Shown one piece after another: positions 5,956 through 8,598 of a stretch of DNA of 8,598 bases. The notes beneath the pieces were generated by a model. It was not told where the DNA came from. It worked only from the letters and a program-made list of their open reading frames with translations, and ran no database searches. The stretch's first letter is position 1, and each line of letters begins with the position of its first letter. The position numbers and the translations under genes are program-made. The DNA is taken from NCBI GenBank assembly GCA_028715865.1, contig JAQUQY010000054.1:1-8598 (forward strand). The letters are read 5' to 3'. The DNA comes from Syntrophales bacterium. GTDB lineage: Bacteria > Desulfobacterota > Syntrophia > Syntrophales > UBA2210.

Positions 5956-6756
5956 ATGGGCTGGTGGGGAAAAGTCATAGGGGGAACGTTCGGGTTTATC
6001 GTGGGAGGTCCCCTCGGGGCTATTCTGGGTGCTTCCGTGGGGCACGGATATGACGCGTTTCAGGAAAATGAGAGTCTGCGTCTGATGGGCGGCAACGAAA
6101 GGATGCAGACCATATTCTTCACAACAACCTTTTCAGTCATGGGACATCTGGCCAAGGCGGATGGAAGAATCTCCGAGGAAGAAATAGTAGCGGTAAAAAG
6201 AATTATGGAACATATGCAGCTTAATGGGGAGCAGCAGCAGGCAGCCATGAATCTATTTAATGAGGGCAAACGGCCCGATTTTCCCCTCGACCCAATTCTG
6301 GACCAGTTCAGTAATGAATGCAAAGGCAGGCGGAATCTCGTAAGGATGTTTCTTGAAATACTGCTGACAACAGCAATGGCCGACGGTAATCTCCATGAGT
6401 CGGAGAGGCGCATTCTTTATCATGTTTGTGATCAGGTGGGTTATCCAAGGGCCGAGTTTGAAAGTCTTCTCAGGATGATGAATGCCGGAAAGAGAAAGGG
6501 GCACAGAGCCTGGTCCAGTGAGTCCGGACCTGGCGAAGTTCAGGGCCTCGGTGATGCCTATAAAGTTCTGGGTATCTCAACAGGCGCTTCCGAGGAGGAC
6601 CTGAGAAAGGCCTATCGACGACTCATAATGCAGTATCATCCCGATACCCTGGTTTCAAAGGGGCTTCCCGAGGAAATGATGAAATTCGCAGCCCAAAAAA
6701 CCAGCGCCATAAAGGCGGCCTACGATCTGATCCGCGAATCGAGAAAACTCAACTGA
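5956..6756 (+). CDS. djlA: DjlA-like membrane-anchored DnaJ co-chaperone
   Basis: A 266-residue protein with the three-part DjlA architecture, close in length to E. coli DjlA. An N-terminal glycine-rich membrane segment (about 5-33; many small-residue GxxxG-type contacts, beginning GWWGKVIGG) anchors it in the inner membrane. A TerB-like helical domain (about 50-160) carries two acidic repeats, AKADGRISEEE (66-76) and AMADGNLHESE (140-150). A C-terminal J domain (about 198-264) has the HPD triplet at 228-230 that stimulates the ATPase of DnaK. The linker at about 178-197 is charged and glycine-containing. AAGGAG at 5943-5948, seven bases before the ATG, fixes the start. In E. coli this family assists DnaK and affects envelope stress signalling; its clients here are unknown. 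It diverges from the transglycosylase and converges on the ATPase. Confidence 0.9.
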   Translation: MGWWGKVIGGTFGFIVGGPLGAILGASVGHGYDAFQENESLRLMGGNERMQTIFFTTTFSVMGHLAKADGRISEEEIVAVKRIMEHMQLNGEQQQAAMNLFNEGKRPDFPLDPILDQFSNECKGRRNLVRMFLEILLTTAMADGNLHESERRILYHVCDQVGYPRAEFESLLRMMNAGKRKGHRAWSSESGPGEVQGLGDAYKVLGISTGASEEDLRKAYRRLIMQYHPDTLVSKGLPEEMMKFAAQKTSAIKAAYDLIRESRKLN

Positions 6757-6784
6757 GAAAATATGCTGGCAGAATTTATTGTTT

Positions 6785-6828
6785 GCCTCATCCGGTACGC
6801 CTTGAGTCCTGGCGCCTGTGGTTGAGGC
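6785..6828. repeat. Imperfect hairpin between convergent genes
   Basis: GCCTCATCC (6785-6793) pairs with GGTTGAGGC (6820-6828) with one mismatch, and an inner CGCC (6798-6801)/GGCG (6811-6814) pair can stack above it. It lies 28 bp after the djlA-like stop, in the space between convergent genes. Neither strand has a T-run after the stem, so it is at best a Rho-assisted terminator or an RNA-stabilising 3' structure. Confidence 0.3.
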
Positions 6829-6893
6829 TTAACAACGTGGGTTACGGGGACACAGCTTTTGGCGGCGAGTATGAAACGGCCGCCGGATCCATA

Positions 6894-6912
6894 AAAAGAG
6901 GTCACCTCTTTT
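6894..6912. terminator. Bidirectional terminator overlapping the ATPase stop codon
   Basis: AAAAGAGGTCACCTCTTTT is a perfect 9-bp inverted repeat around one central base. In the minus-strand transcript it gives an AAAAGAGG/CCUCUUUU stem whose loop is the UGA stop codon of the ATPase gene (6902-6904), followed by a run of five U. In the plus strand the stem ends in four T, so it could also stop transcripts coming from the djlA-like gene. The A/T-tract symmetry is typical of intrinsic terminators between convergent genes, but the GC core is only four pairs long (three of them G-C). Confidence 0.5.
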
Positions 6913-7609
6913 CCACTTCATGAATAAGCATTGTTGAAGGATCAAGATACAAGCCGGTCTTCGCGTAACTGTAAGGTACACCCTTCAGGCCCGTGACAAG
7001 TATCCCCGTTTCTCCCGGATTCAGCTCAAGGATCATTTCGAAATAATTCGAGACCGTTGAAAGTCGGCTGGGCAGACTTTCGGGTTCGCGGTCTTCGTCG
7101 GGGCTGGAATTTCCAGTAATCCAAATCGAAATTCCCGATCTTACGGCGAGAGCCTTCAGTTCCGAAAGCTGGTGTTCCTCGTTGGATTCTAAGGACAGGC
7201 CATCGATTATGACCACAGAGGGAGTGAAAATACCCTGCTTTACAAGATCGGCGAGCCTTTCCTCAAGCACTGGAACGCTGAAAGCGGCGATTTTGAACGT
7301 CATGATGAACCGGCAGGGCAGCATTGCCTGCCATGTTACTTCGGACTGCTGAAGATCCTGCCCTGCTGCATATTTCTGATACAGTTCACGGTACCACAGG
7401 CTGATTTTTTCTATTGAATCGCTGAGGCTGATATGGAGGACCTTTTTTTCTGCGAGCATGGATTGAATGGCTATCTGTACCACGAAAGCGGTCTTCCCCA
7501 CGCCTGCCGGAGAAAGAACCAGGCCCATTCCCCCGGGAAACAGCATTGCACCTTCCTGCTGTTCCAGGCAGCGCAGGGGATTATTCTTCGCCAGTCCGTT
7601 CCTCATCAT
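6902..7609 (-). CDS. RecA/KaiC-like P-loop ATPase, function unknown
   Basis: A 235-residue single-domain ATPase that I cannot assign to a named family. The Walker A motif is SPAGVGKT (33-40); the usual first glycine is serine, but the catalytic GKT is intact. A hydrophobic strand ending in Asp136 (SVVIIDGL, 131-138) looks like Walker B, and ISIWITGNSS (160-169) resembles the following RecA-type strand. The layout (N-terminal P-loop, no partner domain, no membrane segment, no helicase motifs) fits RecA/KaiC/RadA-like proteins that couple ATP to a conformational switch. The start is well supported: AGGAGG (complement of 7616-7621) sits six bases before the first of two adjacent ATG codons. It follows an EF-G gene on the same strand after 166 bp, so read-through is possible, but an inverted repeat lies between. 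The stop codon is embedded in a terminator-like hairpin. Confidence 0.8.
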   Translation of the reverse strand: MMRNGLAKNNPLRCLEQQEGAMLFPGGMGLVLSPAGVGKTAFVVQIAIQSMLAEKKVLHISLSDSIEKISLWYRELYQKYAAGQDLQQSEVTWQAMLPCRFIMTFKIAAFSVPVLEERLADLVKQGIFTPSVVIIDGLSLESNEEHQLSELKALAVRSGISIWITGNSSPDEDREPESLPSRLSTVSNYFEMILELNPGETGILVTGLKGVPYSYAKTGLYLDPSTMLIHEVEKR

Positions 7610-7697
7610 GTTGAACCTCCTGTCTTATTAACTTGAGTCGAAAGCATCGATATTGATCGTTACGCCAAACTGGTACCGTGTCACTCTTTAACTGACG

Positions 7698-7751
7698 CAA
7701 GGAATTATTCTTAGTCTTCATTCGTAACTTAACATTCGTGATAATTCCTTG
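7698..7751. repeat. 11-bp perfect inverted repeat between EF-G and the ATPase
   Basis: CAAGGAATTAT (7698-7708) and ATAATTCCTTG (7741-7751) are exact inverse complements separated by 32 bases. The spacer contains CATTCGT twice, at 7719-7725 and 7733-7739, 14 bp apart. It starts 24 bp beyond the EF-G stop and lies about 90 bp upstream of the ATPase start. The stem is AT-rich and has no following U-run on the minus strand, so a protein-binding site or a 3' mRNA structure is as likely as a terminator. Confidence 0.5.
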
Positions 7752-7775
7752 TGAATCTTCTCCTGCGACACGGCA

Positions 7776-8598
7776 CTAGATGGACGCTTTCTTTCTTTTC
7801 GCGGCTTCCTCAACAAGGTTTTCTGCAATGGACTGTGGAACCTGTCGATACTGCAAAAATTCCATGGTAAACTGAGCCTGTCCCTGGGTGGCCGACCGCA
7901 GGACCGTCGAGAATCCGAACATGTCCGCCAAGGGAACCAGTGCTTCTATCACGCATATGACCCCTTCGTCCTGGGCGCCCACGATAATGCCGCGTCGCTG
8001 GTTCAGCAGGCCCATAGCGGACCCTTGAAATTGGGTTGGCGTTTCCACAACAACCTTCATGATTGGTTCGTGAATAACGGGTCGCGCTTTCAGGTAAGCC
8101 TCCCTGAAGGCCCCCCTGGCCGCGGCCTGGAAAGCCATGTCTGATGAGTCGACGCTGTGAGATTGGCCATCGTTAATGATCACCCGCACGCCGGTAACTG
8201 GAAACTCCATTTTAGGACCCTTCTTCATGCATTCACGGAAACCCTTTTCGCAGGCCGCTATGAATTGTGTAGGAATGGCGCCGCCGGTGACCTCGTTGAC
8301 GAATTCAAAATCTTCTTCTGTAACGGGTTCAAGGTATCCCGCAACCCGTCCGTACTGTCCGGAACCGCCTGTCTGTTTCCTGTGCGTGTAATTAAATTCG
8401 GCTTTCTGTGTGATTGTTTCCCGGTAAGCGACCCGGGGCGTTCCAGTGGTTACTTCGGCACTGTATTCACGGCGCATTCGTTCCACGTATACCTCCAGGT
8501 GCAGTTCCCCCATGCCCTCGATGATTGTCTCATTGGTTTCTTCATCGACGTAGGTCTTGAAGGTGGGGTCTTCCTTGGTAAAGCGATTCAGCGCCCTG
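7776..8598 (-). CDS. Elongation factor G, C-terminal part, EF-G1 (spd/mitochondrial) type
   Basis: Partial gene: 273 codons plus stop are present and the reading frame continues past the right edge, so the N-terminal GTPase domain is not visible. The ATG at 8511-8513 is internal, since in-frame EF-G sequence (ALNRFTKEDPTFK, then the MGELHLE motif) runs through it. Present are the end of domain III, domain IV and domain V. Domain IV carries GGSGQYGRV and the tip-loop histidine in DGQSHSVDSSD (codon 8157-8159), matching E. coli His583 used in translocation. YVERMRREY after MGELHLE, FNYTHRKQTGGSGQYG and PLADMFGFST resemble mitochondrial EF-G1 and the spirochaete/planctomycete/deltaproteobacterial spdEFG1 group more than E. 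coli FusA. Domain V has TQGQAQFTMEF where the usual residue after QG is basic. No tuf follows. Role: GTP-dependent translocation. Confidence 0.95.
   Translation of the reverse strand, partial: RALNRFTKEDPTFKTYVDEETNETIIEGMGELHLEVYVERMRREYSAEVTTGTPRVAYRETITQKAEFNYTHRKQTGGSGQYGRVAGYLEPVTEEDFEFVNEVTGGAIPTQFIAACEKGFRECMKKGPKMEFPVTGVRVIINDGQSHSVDSSDMAFQAAARGAFREAYLKARPVIHEPIMKVVVETPTQFQGSAMGLLNQRRGIIVGAQDEGVICVIEALVPLADMFGFSTVLRSATQGQAQFTMEFLQYRQVPQSIAENLVEEAAKRKKASI

Noticed and set aside
1..8598. CRISPR arrays, transposons, integrases, tRNA or rRNA genes
   Set aside because: No evenly spaced repeats, terminal inverted repeats with a transposase, or RNA gene signatures were seen on either strand.

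Overview
The window looks like chromosomal DNA of a Gram-negative bacterium, most likely a deltaproteobacterium (Desulfobacterota in the broad sense). The evidence is an NtrC-family two-component pair with a Cache/PAS sensor kinase, a DjlA-type membrane co-chaperone, a periplasmic lytic transglycosylase with a DUF4124 segment, and an EF-G whose C-terminal half resembles the mitochondrial/spirochaete/deltaproteobacterial 'EF-G1' lineage rather than the E. coli FusA type. I see no transposase, integrase, CRISPR array, tRNA or rRNA.

Left edge (1-602). The first 28 bases are the start of a minus-strand gene (nine codons, strong Shine-Dalgarno). The rest is an AT-rich divergent intergenic region. 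It contains a sigma-54 promoter at 136-151 on the minus strand that matches the full TGGCACG-N4-TTGCW consensus and points at the truncated gene. Downstream of it lies a leader with nested inverted repeats. About 100-140 bp upstream are two copies of GATTTAACA spaced 31 bp apart, the arrangement expected of an enhancer for a bacterial enhancer-binding protein.

Signalling operon (603-4836, plus strand). A 60-residue two-helix membrane protein, an 878-residue sensor histidine kinase (two membrane segments around a Cache-like periplasmic domain, two PAS domains, HisKA, HATPase) and a 458-residue NtrC-type sigma-54 activator (receiver, AAA+, Fis-type HTH) are closely spaced and probably co-transcribed. 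The economical model is that the kinase senses a periplasmic signal and phosphorylates the regulator, which activates the divergent sigma-54 promoter. The sequence supports the parts; the link between them is inference.

Middle and right (4980-8598). A minus-strand lytic transglycosylase and a plus-strand djlA-like gene diverge from a 376-bp intergenic region with several short hairpins. djlA converges on a minus-strand RecA/KaiC-like P-loop ATPase of unknown function, with a likely bidirectional terminator whose loop is the ATPase stop codon. Upstream of the ATPase, on the same strand, is the C-terminal third of an EF-G that runs off the right edge. It is followed by the ATPase and not by tuf, so on its downstream side this EF-G lies outside a normal str operon layout.
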